From Phalacrocorax aristotelis (taxonomy: Eukaryota > Chordata > Aves > Suliformes > Phalacrocoracidae): a DNA stretch of 64,000 bases. Within the stretch, counting starts at the first letter, position 1. The number at the start of each line of letters is the position of its first letter. The notes beneath the pieces were generated by a model. The model was not told where the DNA came from, did not search any database, and saw only the letters and a list, made by a program, of their open reading frames with translations. This document shows positions 1 through 13,300 of the stretch, piece after piece. The translations under genes were made by a program, and so were the position numbers. The DNA lies in assembly GCF_949628215.1 (NCBI RefSeq), contig NC_134279.1, forward strand, positions 50,456,266 to 50,520,265, given 5' to 3'.

Positions 1-680
1 TACTGATTTAAAAACTACTGGAAGAATGAATTACAGTAAACCTGGGGTACAAAAGAGAGCCAGATTTCATGGGGGTGGACTGCTGAGAATTTCTTCTCTG
101 GTCAGTGTTCTCCCTGAGTTCTGGGGTTGGCTTTTTTTGTTGCTGCTGTTCTGAATTTTCACTGGTTTTTAGCTGCAGTTGGCAGGTTTGGACTTACCCA
201 GAAATGAATTATTTTGGAAATCTTTAAGTAGGTTGTTCAGTTTGTTTAGTACAGAGGAGTTGAGGAATTAATCTTTTAAATCACAAAAATTTAACTAATT
301 TGTAACATTTTTCAATACCTATGGCACCAGAACATTCTGGGGAGGGGAAAGCTGAATTTTAAAGTGAAAGAGCATTTATTAAGAAATGTCTTTATGTTAT
401 CTAGTGGGAATAATTTTTTCCCCCTGAGCTAAGGCTATAGAAACTGTCTTGAATTTTGAAACATTTTGTATCAGTATACAGTATAAATATTTGCATTAAT
501 TCAGTGGATGGAATGCAAAAACCTATTTACAATAATCAGAAGCGATGTGAGAACACTCTGGGCCATTACAGGTTGAGTGTCAGTTTCAAATCATACTGAA
601 TCTGAATTGCATTCCTCAGAGTGGACAAAACACAATTCATGATGATCCAAAGATCCAAAGTGGTGTTTTGCTTTTATATG
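1..680. other. AT-rich intergenic flank
   Basis: I see no exon with plausible splice sites, no RNA gene and no recognisable mobile element here. The sequence is ordinary AT-rich DNA with short T and A runs. Confidence 0.5.
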
Positions 681-682
681 TG

Positions 683-880
683 GCTTCATCACTCTGAGGG
701 TGGTGAGGCACTGGAACAGGTTGCCCAGAGAAGCTGTGGATGCCTCATCCCTGGAAGTGTTCAAGGCCAGGTTGGATGGGGCTTTGCACAACCTGGTCTA
801 GTGGAAGGTGTCCCAGCCCATGGCAGCGGAGTTGGAACTAGATGATCTTTAAGTACCCAATGCAAACCATTCTATGAAAA
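683..880 (+). mobile_element. CR1 LINE 3'-end fragment
   Basis: The text from about 700 (GTGAGGCACTGGAACAGG, then GTTGCCCAGAGAAGCTGTGG) through AACTAGATGATCTTTAAG near 836 to the terminal CCATTCTATGA near 868 is the familiar end of avian chicken-repeat-1 (CR1) elements, in sense orientation. Only the 3' end is present, as is usual because CR1 copies are 5'-truncated at insertion. It is diverged and has no intact reverse-transcriptase frame. The exact 5' edge is uncertain; bases from about 600 may belong to it. It supports an avian (or at least sauropsid) source. Confidence 0.9.
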
Positions 881-3800
881 ATTGCCTTTAATGCTTCCTT
901 AACGCTTTGAGGCAGATGAAGCACGCAGATGTAATTGTATCTGGTCTTAATCTAAATTTTGTTTCATTACTCTTTCCATATAGGAGAGCAAAAGTGAAAG
1001 CGGATAGATATTGCAAATGACAGCCAGCTGGTCCATTTTCTTCTGCATCTGTGATGATAGGGTCAAATTGAAGAGTAAAATGTTTTATAATTATTTTTTA
1101 TTGAAGGTGCTTTGCTCATGTTTTTATTATGTTATTTTTAAAGGATCACCTGAGAGCTATAATTAAGCACCAAACTAATGTCATCTTTCAGTAATGAATA
1201 CTAAGTTTACTCTAAAACTACATGCTATTGAAAGAGTCAGATAATTATTTAATGGAAAAGAAATTGACCCACTGAATCTTCCAAGGTTGATGAAAAGAAC
1301 CTTAGAGACAGGGCAGAAGACATTAAAGGCAGAAGAGAATGACGATGAAGTTCAAAAGTAAAATATGGTAAACGCATTGAACCATTAAGAAATATGTAAC
1401 TGTATTGAAGAAGTAATTGAAAATGTGTGTCTTGGAACACGTCATACCAGATCCTGAGTGGGACATCTGTGGAGCTGTTCTGCACTGCACCAGATGAGGA
1501 CTGGGCCAGAATACTCAGGCTTCATAAAACAATGTTCAAAACAAATCCACTGTTCAGGTTCCATATGCTGGAAAGAGTGTTGACAAGTCGCAAGAACCCT
1601 ATTACGAATGAAAATGCGGGTGCTTCGTAAGGAAAGGGGATGACTCCTGTGTTAGCAGCCTGCTTATTTTACAAGAAGAGAAAAATTCATTTCGCAAACT
1701 TGTTGGTTTCTCCACAGCACGGACTTAAATTTGTTTAATAAAACAGCAGGGACTTTTCTTAAGGTCATAGTATAATATGCATTCCTAGCATCCCATATAA
1801 AACATGGTTACCTCTGTCTGTTCTGATTACCCAAGAAGATTTTCAGTAACAACATCTCCATAGGAACTGCCTCAGTCAGAACAATTGCTTACTCTTGCCA
1901 CAGCTTCTGTAATCTGCATCATAAAGTTTACTTGGTAACAATGTTGAGGATTTTTATGGTAAAAATGTGAATTGTGTTAATGGAGCTTCTCCTAGCTGTC
2001 TATTTCCAAACCTTGACAATTTTGACAGTTTGAAATTGTCAGAACTGACAGTTCAAACCTGAACTGCATACATAGTACAAAACAGTAAGCTCATGCAGGG
2101 TAATGATGCATCTAAGCAGTGCACAAGAACAGACCCATGAAGTCTAGTCAGTAATGACAGTTTATAGCGGTCTAATTTCATAGGCAGTTGGTCTTGAGGA
2201 AGAAGCAGGAAGAATTTAAGTATGTCATAATTGTTTAAACCCTCTATTGACTTTTCAGCATGAAAATAAATTACAGCTGGGTAGGGAAGGCTAGCTGAGG
2301 TTAGCAATAAAAGCATATTTTTCCAGGAATGTAGAAAAAATGTTATAGTCCATAGAGATTTTATGGAACCAAAAGAAGAAAATCTCCATGGGCTGGGCAC
2401 GTTCATGATGTAACATAGGGATTCTTAGAAACTCATTTGTTTCTAGAAAAGCAAACAAAAATCCAGACCTTTCTCTGATGACATTTTTAACGTTTCCATA
2501 TCCAGCTCTATCCTGCTGAGTACAGAGATTTTTGTTACAGGGCTTTTCCCTCTAAGATAGTAACATTTATTTGTTTTATACCTGTTAAGCCTACTATTCA
2601 TTTAATACGTCTTTTACAAGAATAGGGACACTCACTAGTGCCTTGTATGAATATCTATTTTGGAATGAGTGCCGTTTCTTCCCACTTTAGCTTTTTCTGT
2701 AGGGGGAGATACTGAATGAGAAATCAAAATGCCCCCTCTCAGGAGCTGGTTTGTACAGCCATGTTGGGACAGTTGTAGTCATAACTTTTTTATATGGACC
2801 CATCCTTGGAGACCTTTCTGTCATTCCAGCTGCTCCATAAGGTTTTGTATTTTAACGATGATAGAAGTTGTAACAGAATGCCAAGAAATTCAAAGCAAGG
2901 TCTACACTGAATGGAAAAAGAAAATTAGTAAAACTGTCAAATGAGAATTTTTCCCCTCAGTTTCAGGGGTGCAAAAGATCCTGTGGTAGCTGGTTGTTTG
3001 TTTTTTTTTTAAACTTAAATGATCTAGGGAAGTCTTTTCCCCCATATCTATCCGATGATTGTATTTCAGGAAATACTGTTAGCCAAAATGTAATAGTATC
3101 AGATGGTCATGTAAACAATAAAGTGCTTGACCTCTTTACCATATCAAGTTCAATAGCTTCGTTTTAAAGTTTTCACAGATTTTATTGCCAGGTCTAGTAC
3201 AAAACTTTATTTGAGTTTACTCTTTAAGCTCCGCACATAGCATGACTGGCTGAAGGTTGTCTTTTTTTCCTACCAGTTTCTATTAACTACGTGTTCTTTC
3301 AAAAAGCAAGCAATTGCTGGGAATATCAAAGTGTTTGTAGTGAGACTGCATTAAAACATCTTCAAAAAGAAACTATAATTAGCAGAATTGACTTTTTTAA
3401 TTCTAATTTCATAAGGAACTTCAGAATTACATTAAAAATCTGTCACACATCAATAACCCAGTTATAAAATTGTGACTGTACGATGTGAATATTTGGCTTG
3501 TATTGAGCTCTGAGAAAAAGGTGTATATAAAGCACCAAGTACCAATGGTAAGCTATTTGCCATATAGCTTAAGCCTTGGGAGACAGACTGTAGAGTGACA
3601 TAGTCCAGAGAGAAAGCTCCCTGGCATTTAGTGGTCTTGAGAGAGAATAGTTGGCTTTTCTAGGGAATCTGTGTATAACCTGATTGCTCTCAAATAAAAA
3701 TAGACACCGTCTCAATCAAAGAGACCGCCATAGGTATAATGGGTGGCTAGCTTTTTGCCAGTAGCAGAAATGGTAAAGCAGATGAAACTGATTGTATATG

Positions 3801-6800
3801 TAGCTTAGAGGCTTTTGGATCATAGTGTCTGTCCATATGCTCTGCTACTCCATTTTGGTAGAGAAGGCGATGCTGCCTTTTCCATGGTGAGTAAAGGCCA
3901 TATTTTAAGTTCCTGAATTGTTGGAAAAAATGCATTGCATGTGCCCGGGAGGTCTGCCAGAAGAGTAAGCTCTGAATTTGTAGGGAAAAGGCCAAAAGCT
4001 AGAAATAAGTAGATGATTGCTGGCAAATGCCCCTGGCCAGAGTCTGAGGAATTCTTGGATGATAATGCAGCATAGCTGTGGGTTGTGCCATCACAGAAAA
4101 AAAAAGTGTAGTTAATTTTTCCCCAGGGCTCCTCAGTTAGGTCTAGGACTGGGGATTAGGGCCGATTAAGTAGTTCTGGTTGAAGGTACCATGCTACGTG
4201 TCCCTCCCCAGGAATGTAAGTGACCTGATGTACAACTGTTGCAACATTGTGGACCTGGAAGTGGCCAGCTGCCAAAACTACTCCCAGAAACATGGAGAAA
4301 GAGGCAGCACCACAAGGAGCAGGCTGCGGGCCAGAGTAATTATTTATTGGGCAGTTCACTGAAAGTGTCATTGATCCACAATCACTGTCAATCTTACATG
4401 CATCTGAAGTGAATGCTGATGCTTGAAGTAGATATTACTGATGTTACAGCATCTGTTTTTCCTTTCAAGAATATATTGTTTAAATAAAATCCTGTCTGGT
4501 AGAACTCATAAAAAATGATTGCTCAAACACAGATGCAGCTGGCATCAGAAATTTGCTATGCTGGTGGAAAGGGTGCTGAAAGGAGTACTCGGAATCTGAA
4601 GAAGAGACCAAGAATAACCCATGGAAAAAAATTTTCCATTTCCTATTTATCAGTCTAAATAGGAGATTGCAAGATGAAGGCGCTCTAAGTAGCTGTAAGT
4701 GATAGTAAAGGAAAAATGGAACTGAGAGGCATGTTTGTTACAGAGCCAGGAAGAGATGAAACAAAAAAGAAATGTCAGAGCAAATGAAATGAGACTGTCC
4801 CAAGTAGAAGAGGAAGTACTGGATATAGCAAGGAACTGGCAGCCCCGCAGGGAACAGGGATACCGTAGTAGCACCAGGGTTGCCCTCTGTGTTGGGACTA
4901 ATGATACACTAGATTCTCGCTAAAAACGTGTCCTGAGATAACACAGAAGCAGAGGTCTGGAGAATTCCCTGGAATTTTAGTTGCACAAAAGGAAGTCAAA
5001 GGTATGACAAAACAGTGAAGGTCAGTATAGGTATTAAACTGTTGCTATAAGGAGTCCGTTGGGATGCTTTCCTATTGGAGATTCATGGAGTCTTCTTGGT
5101 GATACTATGTCCTGGCAGTAGTGTTAGCATAAAGAGCTTTAATTTAGCTGAAACAGAGAGAAGGGGAAGTAATTTGTGCAGCCTCTACTTCTGGAGGAAG
5201 GAGCAAATCTGGGGAGTGGTAATACAGTACCGGAGAGATGAGTGTGAGAAAGCAGAAGGGTGGACATGAAGTACTAGGTATCAGTGACACTGGCTGTCAG
5301 GTATTACAGTTAACGAGTAAACCGCACATCCGAAGAAGTTTTTTCTTCTCACTTAAGAGTTTTGGAAACTGACAGAAGAAACCTAGGCAACAAAATGGAG
5401 GACCTAAAGTACTGGTGTGGAACCTGGAGACGAGGCATTCTGATAGGAACACAGCAGAATAGACATAGTCCGGACTGAAGGATGTTAACTATCCCTTAGA
5501 ATTTCTTTACTGGTGAAAGAACTAAAGCAAAAGTTCAAAGAGGTTTCAAAAAAGTTAAGTTGTGAATGTGCAATGTGACCATAGCATAATTTTGCTTCAG
5601 AGCACTTGGAAAGAGTTTTTCGTTTTTCAAAGTTGTCGTTTATCTTCTACTGTTAAAGATGTCCTAAAGATAGTAAAGCACCTAAAAACTATCTGCTCCA
5701 GAAACTAAATCTGAGCAAAAGGGGCTGCAGATGTTTACAAAGTAACGGGACCAACTTAATCTGGCTATTTCTTACCATAGATCATAATAGTATATTCAAG
5801 TACCTGCAAGTAAATACAGAATTATTGTCTTACAGGTATTTGTTTTCAACCAAATAAAATCAGCTGGGCCCTACAAAAACTGCCTGATTTGTGAAAGACA
5901 CTCCCATGAAAACAGGAAGTTTCTGCTGTTACGCTGTAATTTTCCTCATTCCTTAAATCCCCTAATTGATTCTGTATCTTCTTCCGCCAGCGCTTAATTG
6001 CTCTTCTGCCTTGGTCTCTACAGCTCTGTGCAATTCCAAGCTTATGTTCTGAGCCGATTCCTTCCTACACATTGCTGCACGCCCTCACTTTGCCCAAGGC
6101 TTTCACACCGTACAATGCGCCTCTTTTATCCTTTCCTGTTTCTTAATTCCTGCAATGCCATACAGCTTTCCAATCAACCATCTGCCAAGGACTTCTTTTT
6201 TCTTGCCACCCCATTTGTTTTACAGGAGAGTTAATTGCACAGTCAATTAAGTCATGATATTAAAGACCATATTGCTGTTTTTCTGTGTGCCTAAAAACAT
6301 GTGACACATCTTGGGCACTGCATAAGGTACAAGACACAAACGAAAACACAGGTATCCATGACAGCTTTTAATATTTATTTGTGGGGCTTCCAGCAACTGT
6401 TGCTTACATACAATCATTATACATTCATTTCCTCACAGTAAAATTATACTTTTTTATTGTAAGCTATTTGGAGTATGCACCTTATTATGCTGCTGGCTGG
6501 TACTTGATATCACAACAAATATACCATTTACGCTTAGTAGAGAATAAGTAATAGGCAACATCCTTGGACTGATGGATCTCTGTATGTCTCTCCAGCTTCC
6601 TGGACTCTGAAGCAAGATGGAGGAAGCGCCTTGCTCCTAAAGAAGGTGCCCGCGTTGCACCTCTCGTTACCATAAAAGCTGCCTAAAATGTCCCAAGGAC
6701 AGAGAGTAATTAAAAATCACAATATTAACGAAGTGAAAACTGGTGCCACGGGTTTGCTCTTCGCGTTGCCTAAGAGAGGCGATTTTATTTAAGATTTTCT

Positions 6801-6860
6801 TGCGTGCAGAACTTTCCTCTTTTGGAAGTATGACTGAAAGTCAATGCTTCTGCTTTATTA
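881..6860. other. Gene-poor flank upstream of ASAH1
   Basis: About 6 kb without a gene I can support. Open frames are short and lack homology I recognise. A frame at 4,735-4,923 contains the short string VGTNDT, reminiscent of the esterase-like motif in CR1 ORF1 proteins, but the surrounding sequence does not support a call. No tRNA, microRNA hairpin or clear promoter is visible before the CpG-rich stretch near 6.87 kb. Confidence 0.5.
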
Positions 6861-6869
6861 AAAATAAAA

Positions 6870-7340
6870 AGGAGGGTCGGGGAGGCGGTGGTAGGGCCCG
6901 GGGCGGCGGCGGAAGGGCCCTACCGCTGCCGCCGCCGCCGCCGCCGCCGCCCTCCCCTGACAGGCGGGGCCGGCCGGTGTCATGTGGGCCGCCACACCGG
7001 GAAGCGCCGTGCCGAGCCGAGGAGGAGGATGGTGGGCTGGGGCCGGGCGCTGTTATGGCCCGCCGGGCTGCTCGTCGTGGCTCAGCTCGTCTGGGCGCCG
7101 GACCCGGTGAGGTTCAGAGACGTGAGGGGAAGGGGAGGGCGCGGATCCGATCACCCCGCTTCTCTCCGAGGGAGGCGGCGCGGTGGGACGCGGCGGGGCC
7201 GGGTGGGTGTGAGGGAAGCTGGGCGCTGCTGCCCTTCCCCACGCAGGAGGCCAAGCGTGCCTTTACATTCACGCGTGTGGATTTAAGGCAGCGTCGCGCA
7301 GCCCTCATGGGCTTTGTCAATGGCTCCTCTGGCAGCCGGC
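6870..7340 (+). promoter_or_regulatory. ASAH1: CpG-island promoter of ASAH1
   Basis: GC content and CpG density rise sharply here against an AT-rich background. The stretch contains GGGGCGG-type Sp1 boxes near 6,900 and 6,965 and a (GCC)8 run, and it surrounds the first coding exon. No TATA box is evident, which fits a housekeeping lysosomal gene. The transcription start cannot be fixed from sequence. If it lies upstream of 6,982, the ATG there (catATGTGG context) opens a frame that overlaps the ASAH1 start in another frame and could lower translation. Confidence 0.8.
6928..6951 (+). repeat. (GCC)8 trinucleotide run in the ASAH1 promoter
   Basis: Eight uninterrupted GCC units lie about 80 bases upstream of the start codon, within the CpG island and probably in or next to the 5' untranslated region. 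Such runs are often length-polymorphic. Confidence 0.9.
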
Positions 7341-10300
7341 GCGGCCGTGGCCACACGTCGTGTTGTTTATCGGGCGTGTTTTACAAGTCCTTGCTCATTC
7401 CTGCGTTCAATTTCATATATATCTATAAAGTAAATATTGTAATCTACACCCAAGCAATGATTTTCGAAAAGGAAAGTTAAGAAGGGCTTGCTAAAAGTAC
7501 ATATGCTTTTGAACCTGCTTAGTGTGCTTGCAGTAACTTCGCCCGAGGGGAGAAGCGTCGAGCAGGTGGGCTTGGGGTGTCATTTTTTGTTTGGTTAGGT
7601 TTTTTAACTGAATAGGCAAAGTACATAACTTTCGGTGGAATTATGAAGTCAGGAGGGGAAGTTATTTGGAACAGGCTGGCTTCTATCTCCTGGGCACACA
7701 AACAGCTGTTCTTGCTTCCTGAAGTATTTTTTTATTCCTGAAGCAGGGAAGTGCTCTTTCTTCAGTTTCTGAATCTCCTCATCCTCGGTGAAAAGGACTG
7801 GTTTTTAAATATCTCTGGATTTCAAAATATTCTTCTGCAATATATTTTTAAATATTTTGGGAATGTGCTGCTTCCTATATTCTTTTGTGTTTGCTCTAAG
7901 ACTTTTCCTACCAGATAATATTGAGTATGGGTTTTGGGACAGGGGAGAACTGTAGGAAAGGCTTTGGAGGACTGTGGGCATCTGGAGACCCATGTTCCAA
8001 CAGCATTCTGACTATGCAGAATTAGGCCGTTTTCTCTTTGTGCGCATTCTCACCCCACAAGAGCAGCTTCTCAATACTACACGACAGCTCCAGCTTAAAA
8101 CACCTTCAGAATTTTAGCCAAAAGCTGTCTGGAGTGTGGAGTGGGGAAGAAAGTGCAGAATCTGTTGTTAAAGCTTGACTTTGCATTTGATTGCACTTGG
8201 TACATCTTCGCACTTGCACAATACCCGCTAGGTCTCCAGGTTGCAGGCTGTGCTGCTGTGCAGCCAGATATCAGGCTTGGATATTTTATTTTGGTTGAGG
8301 TGCTGGGATGCATCATTTGCTGAAGAATGAACGATTGTTGTCTTCCTACGTACAGCTGGTTGGGTCCTTTTTTTGTTAACATAGAGCATGGAAGCTAAAT
8401 GCTGTGAATTACATCTCAGTGGTGCAGACTGTCAGGCCTTTTAGCTTTCAGTTAGGCCCCCTCAACCATACTGAACTTTATGTCCAAAATGCAATTTAAA
8501 TTGGCTTAGTCCTCATTTCTTCAGCACTGCACAAGTACTCTTAATGTCCACCTTCAGAAAGGCGAACAGTGTTGGGACTGCTGCAGCACTGTGTCGTGCT
8601 GCATTGGCATCGTCCCATAAGGGAAGAGCAGCAGAGAGGAAAATGTGTTAGACCACAGAGTTCGTAGACCAAAAGATGCTGAATATAACAGATTACTTTG
8701 TCTGAAGGAGACTGAATGTCATATCCTTAAACTATGGCATCGTATTTCATAGCTCAAAGAGGTCATTTTATATTTATTTTTAAATATGAAGATGAGAAAC
8801 ACTGAATATTACGGAAGGATGCCAGAGATGGTCCACCTCAAAAATATTTTTGAGGGTAATAAAGTGCTGGCATTCTTTAGACTGGGCAAGCTACGTTCAG
8901 CCTGTTTCATATTAATTAAATCAGGCTAGGTTTTAAAATGTTTACTCAGTCATTAAACCATGCATTCATTTTCTTTACTGCAGTGAATAGTAACTCTTAC
9001 TACTTGATTTTTTTTTTTCCAGGTAGAAATTAATCTCGACAGTTTGCTAGCTGTTTGGTTTCTGTTCTGTTCTACTTTTTTTTTCATACAATTAGTCATA
9101 ATATAAATCTTCTGTGCTACTTCCATTTTTTCTTATTATTTCCATCTTTCCCATTCCATGTTCTCTTTATTCTCCACTGTGTTCTCTTTCAGTGTTTTGA
9201 TCTTATGTTGCCATGCATCTGTTTTGGTATCATTACATACATGCAAATTCAAAAGTTAGCAGTATATCAGATAATCAAAATATGCAACCTTCTAGTAATA
9301 GGCGATTTAAAAAAAAAAAAACCAAAACATTTAATCACCATTCAGGAATAGCTGTATTTCTCACAGGGCATTCAGTGCATACTTAAAAAGCAAATTTATA
9401 GTGATGACCTCCTGTTTGGAGCCAGGTGGTCTCTTTTTAGGAAACCAGCTCTCTGGCTTGTCATGTTAGAAACTCAAGGTGATCCTCTCAGGCTGGAAGG
9501 CTGAGGATTTATTGTTCCTTGTCTAGCGTCAAGCCTCTGCAGAGGGGAGGGTCTCACTGACCACAGCAGTAACTTCATAGCTGCTTATTTCAGTCTGGTG
9601 ATAGAAAGTGCCTGGTGGGTTGTCTGTTGCTATAAGAAAATTCTTCAGGTGTCTTTTCATCCTTTTACCTTGTCAGAAAAGTTTGCAGTTCATCTGATTG
9701 TAAAAGGTAACAATTTTTTTTGGTTCCTCATTAGAACTTTGTGTAAAAAAAACACCTAATCAAATCACTTCTAGTTTTCTGGTTGTCTTGACATCTTTTT
9801 AAATTACTGTTTATGTGCCAGCATATAATAGTTTACCTAAAAAAACTGTAAAAAATCTTGGCTTTCTTCAGATATCTCATTAAATGCTAGCAGTTTTTCA
9901 GAAGATGTACAGGTTGTTTGGGGGATCAGTGGTTTCTTTACCTTGCTTTGGATGTAGACAGGTGAGAAGTCTAAAATTACTGACATGTAAGGAGGGAACA
10001 TTTTCTCTGTATCCCTCCCTTAACTCTTCCTTTAACTGTCACTTTCCCCACCTCTTTTGTGGCTTAGGTTGCAAAGGGCTGGGAAGATAAAAATAGCTAC
10101 AAATACAAGATTAAAATCTCAGGAGAGAGTGTCAGGAGTGACATAACATTTAGCACCTGGAACATAATTTAAAATCCTCTGAAATCAGGTTGCACGGTCA
10201 CCACTGTTTCCTCTGTGTATGCATGGGCTATACTGACAGATCAACTGACCTTTCATCCATTTCGGATAATTTTTTGTTACATGCTTTATCTGTCAAGAAG

Positions 10301-13300
10301 CATATTTTGACAGGAGCTATTTCCCGAAGGTCCAAATCTGTGCGTCCGTTGCGGTAGACTGTATACATAATGTCGCTTTTTCTGGTTGATTTTAGTATTG
10401 CAGGATGGAAAATTTCACAAGACAATTGCATTAATACTGTTAAGTATTTGCTTGGCTTTGCATGAAGCCTCTGACTTTTGTTGCCTAATTAGTCATCTGA
10501 TATCCTCCCCTACCCCCCCTGTTTTGAAACTTCCTCATTTTGAAAATTAAATGGCCTCTTGTGTTTGACCTTTTGTTCCAGCTATGCAAAGGCTATAACT
10601 GCACCACAGTGAAATCTAAGAAACACATAGCTGCTGGTCCTGTACCTTCATCTCACATGTAGGAAAACCAAAATTCATCTCATGCTTTCTCCTAGCTAGT
10701 GGAAACAATACAAAAAACACATGATAACGCCCAGAAACCAATCTCACTTTAAAATTTCTGTTTCCAGTTGTAACAAATTATGCCAGTGTTTGAAGTCTGT
10801 GGCATTGTGTAAGACATTGTGTTTTCTAGATTGATGCATTAAAAACAGATATTGTGACTGGCCCAAAGAGAACATGGACATCAGTTAGCTTGTTTGTCCC
10901 AGATACATAGCTGCTAGAGATCTTGTCTTGGTTTTTACTGGAGCCAGAATGCCTTAGCAGGACACACTAGTGTTTACTAGATTACTAGTAAAGTAATATA
11001 ATTAGTACAGCCAAATAAATATTGGCAGTCAAGGGCAGGGAGGGGGAAAAGTGGTGGAAGGGTCCTTACGTATTTTTGTTTCTGATCTGCCTCTCAGCCA
11101 CTTGTGCTTTCGGAGCCTTTGTATGGACTCCCAGAATACCTTTCCTTTTTCCACCTTTCCTTTTTCCACCTTTCCTTTTTCCACCTTTCCTTTTTCCACC
11201 TTTCCTTTTTCCACCTTTCCTTTTTCCACCTTTCCTTTTTCCACCTTTCCTTTTTCCACCTTTCCTTTTTCCACCTTTCCTTTTTCCACCTTTCCTTTTT
11301 CCACCTTTCCTTTTTCCACCTTTCCTTTTTCCACCTTTCCTTTTTCCACCTTTCCTTTTTCCACCTTTCCTTTTTCCACCTTTCCTTTTTCCACCTTTCC
11401 TTTTTCCACCTTTCCTTTTTCCACCTTTCCTTTTTCCTCGTGGGGCCATACTGTGCTCTTTGGCACTTACTGATGTGCTTAGATATGTTGGGGACCAAAT
11501 CTGGTCTGCTCTCAACTGGCTTGAAGCACAAGTGCGGCTAGTAGGCATTTGCTTGTATTTCGCTGAGTAAAACATGCAGTTACAATTGTGGCATGTATAT
11601 CCATATGTTTATGTATGTATATGCATGCTTTATGTAATTGATGGGAAAACACCCTTGCGTTCACTTTGAGTACACCTAAATATAGTTCTCAAACTTCCAT
11701 TTGTAACTAGACATGTTTACAATAATAAAGGTAACTAGTTTTTTGTTATATTCCTGAAATGCACCTCTCATAATATTTAGCACCAGTTCAGCAGCACTTT
11801 TCCACACTAAATAAAAAGTCATGCTGTATAGCTCATTCCTCCGTCTGAGTAATTTGCCCAAAATTAGGTGTGCTTTCTCTGCTCCCCCCTACACATTGAA
11901 GCTTAACACTAAGCATAATTGTGAAAGATGCTAAAAAATGAGATTATGACTTGAATAAATGGAACAAACGGGTCCATACTGAGATTTAAGGTTTCCAAAC
12001 TTGCCAAAGAATATTCTTTTACAGGGTCTTCATTGAATCACACTGACCAAAAATCGGTTTGTCTATTTATCATAAACTTATGCTTGCCTTGGACTACATT
12101 AGGCAAGTTGTCTGAAGGTCTGTCAGACGGCATGGGGAAGTTGCTCTTTGTCCCCTACCTCTTGTATTCTTCTCTGCGCTCTTTCCAAAGTCCCAAGGGT
12201 TTCTCTTCCTTTATTATCAAATCATCATGAACTGATTTAGCTGACAAGTCCTAAAGGTTTAATTCAAAACTCAGTCTGCTGAATAATAAAGTGTTTTAAC
12301 AAAGAAACTAAATAGTAATGTTTCACTGTCTTTACAGTATGGAGAAGAGTGCAGAAGTAAAACATACCCTCCTTCAGGACCAACGTAAGTAATCTGATCC
12401 AATTTTTCTAACAAATTAAAGAAAGGTAGTGATTTGCAAGTCTGAACAGGGTTTTTTTGTAACTCGTTCCTGTTGCAGATCTAGAAAATGGGAAAAGGTG
12501 GGAAGCACCTATTTTGTCAGATGTTTTTTCAAAGCCTTCTTTAAATTTCAATTCCGGCACTTATCTTTCAGGTTCAAAGGGAATGTGCCCACGTATATCA
12601 TAAATCTTGATTTACCTCCCAGCAAAAGATGGGATGACTTGATGCATGACAAGAAGACAGAGGTATGAAATGCAGAGCTTGCTTTGAAACTTAGCTGGTA
12701 TAAAACTAGCATGTGGCCTTTTATTTTGAAGAAAGGTTCAGAAAGGAATACCTGTGCTAGAATTCTCTGAAAGGGATAGTATTTCTGGTTAACTTTTTTA
12801 ATATGATTCTAGACTAAAATAATTGCCTGAGTAAACCTTTTTTCTGTACAGTACTTGAGCTAGTGGCATCAAGTATAGGGACACTGGTGTTTGGGATGTA
12901 GAGGAATAAAACCTGGTGTGGCTTAAAAGCAGCTTTCATTTATCAAAGCTCTTTCGTCATGAAGTAATACAGAGTGGAGGGGGAGGAGTACGCCAAAGGG
13001 ACAGCCTCAGTAAACTGAAGTGAAACTGAGGCAGCATCCCTTCTCTGTACATCCCTGCTTCTCTCAAAACAGTGCATGAGGTGATGAAATGGTGAGGGGG
13101 AAATAAGGAACTTCTTGCCCATTTCAGGGATGCTGGTTGTGGCACTGGTGCTTACACGGCAGAAACAACTTTTAAAATGCTCAAGCCTGTTTCAAACTAC
13201 TTAGAACAATTTTTCTTCTGAAGGTTGCTGAAAATTCAGTTCAGTGCATAATTTCTCAAGAAAGCCCAGGGATTTTTGCTATTATCCCAGCTGACTTTGA

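Larger units (their letters stand above)
7107..12337 (+). other. ASAH1: ASAH1 intron 1
   Basis: This is the largest ASAH1 intron (5.2 kb), opening GTGAGG and closing TTTACAG. First introns often hold regulatory DNA. The visible contents are a perfect 15-bp minisatellite at 11,138-11,437 and a CpG-rich antisense open frame at 10,228-10,431. I recognise no CR1 or LTR in it. Confidence 0.85.

Noticed and set aside
4735-4923. Short frame with VGTNDT, possibly a CR1 ORF1 relic
   Set aside because: Only six residues resemble the motif and the flanking sequence does not extend the match.
6743-7480. A 245-codon + strand frame across the ASAH1 CpG island
   Set aside because: It is a GC-driven shadow; the signal peptide, splice donor and homology all support the other frame starting at 7,029.
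11022-11575. Open frames encoding FPFST, FLFPP, LSFFH and KVEKG repeats on both strands
   Set aside because: They are readings of the 15-bp minisatellite in an intron; no start, splice or homology support.
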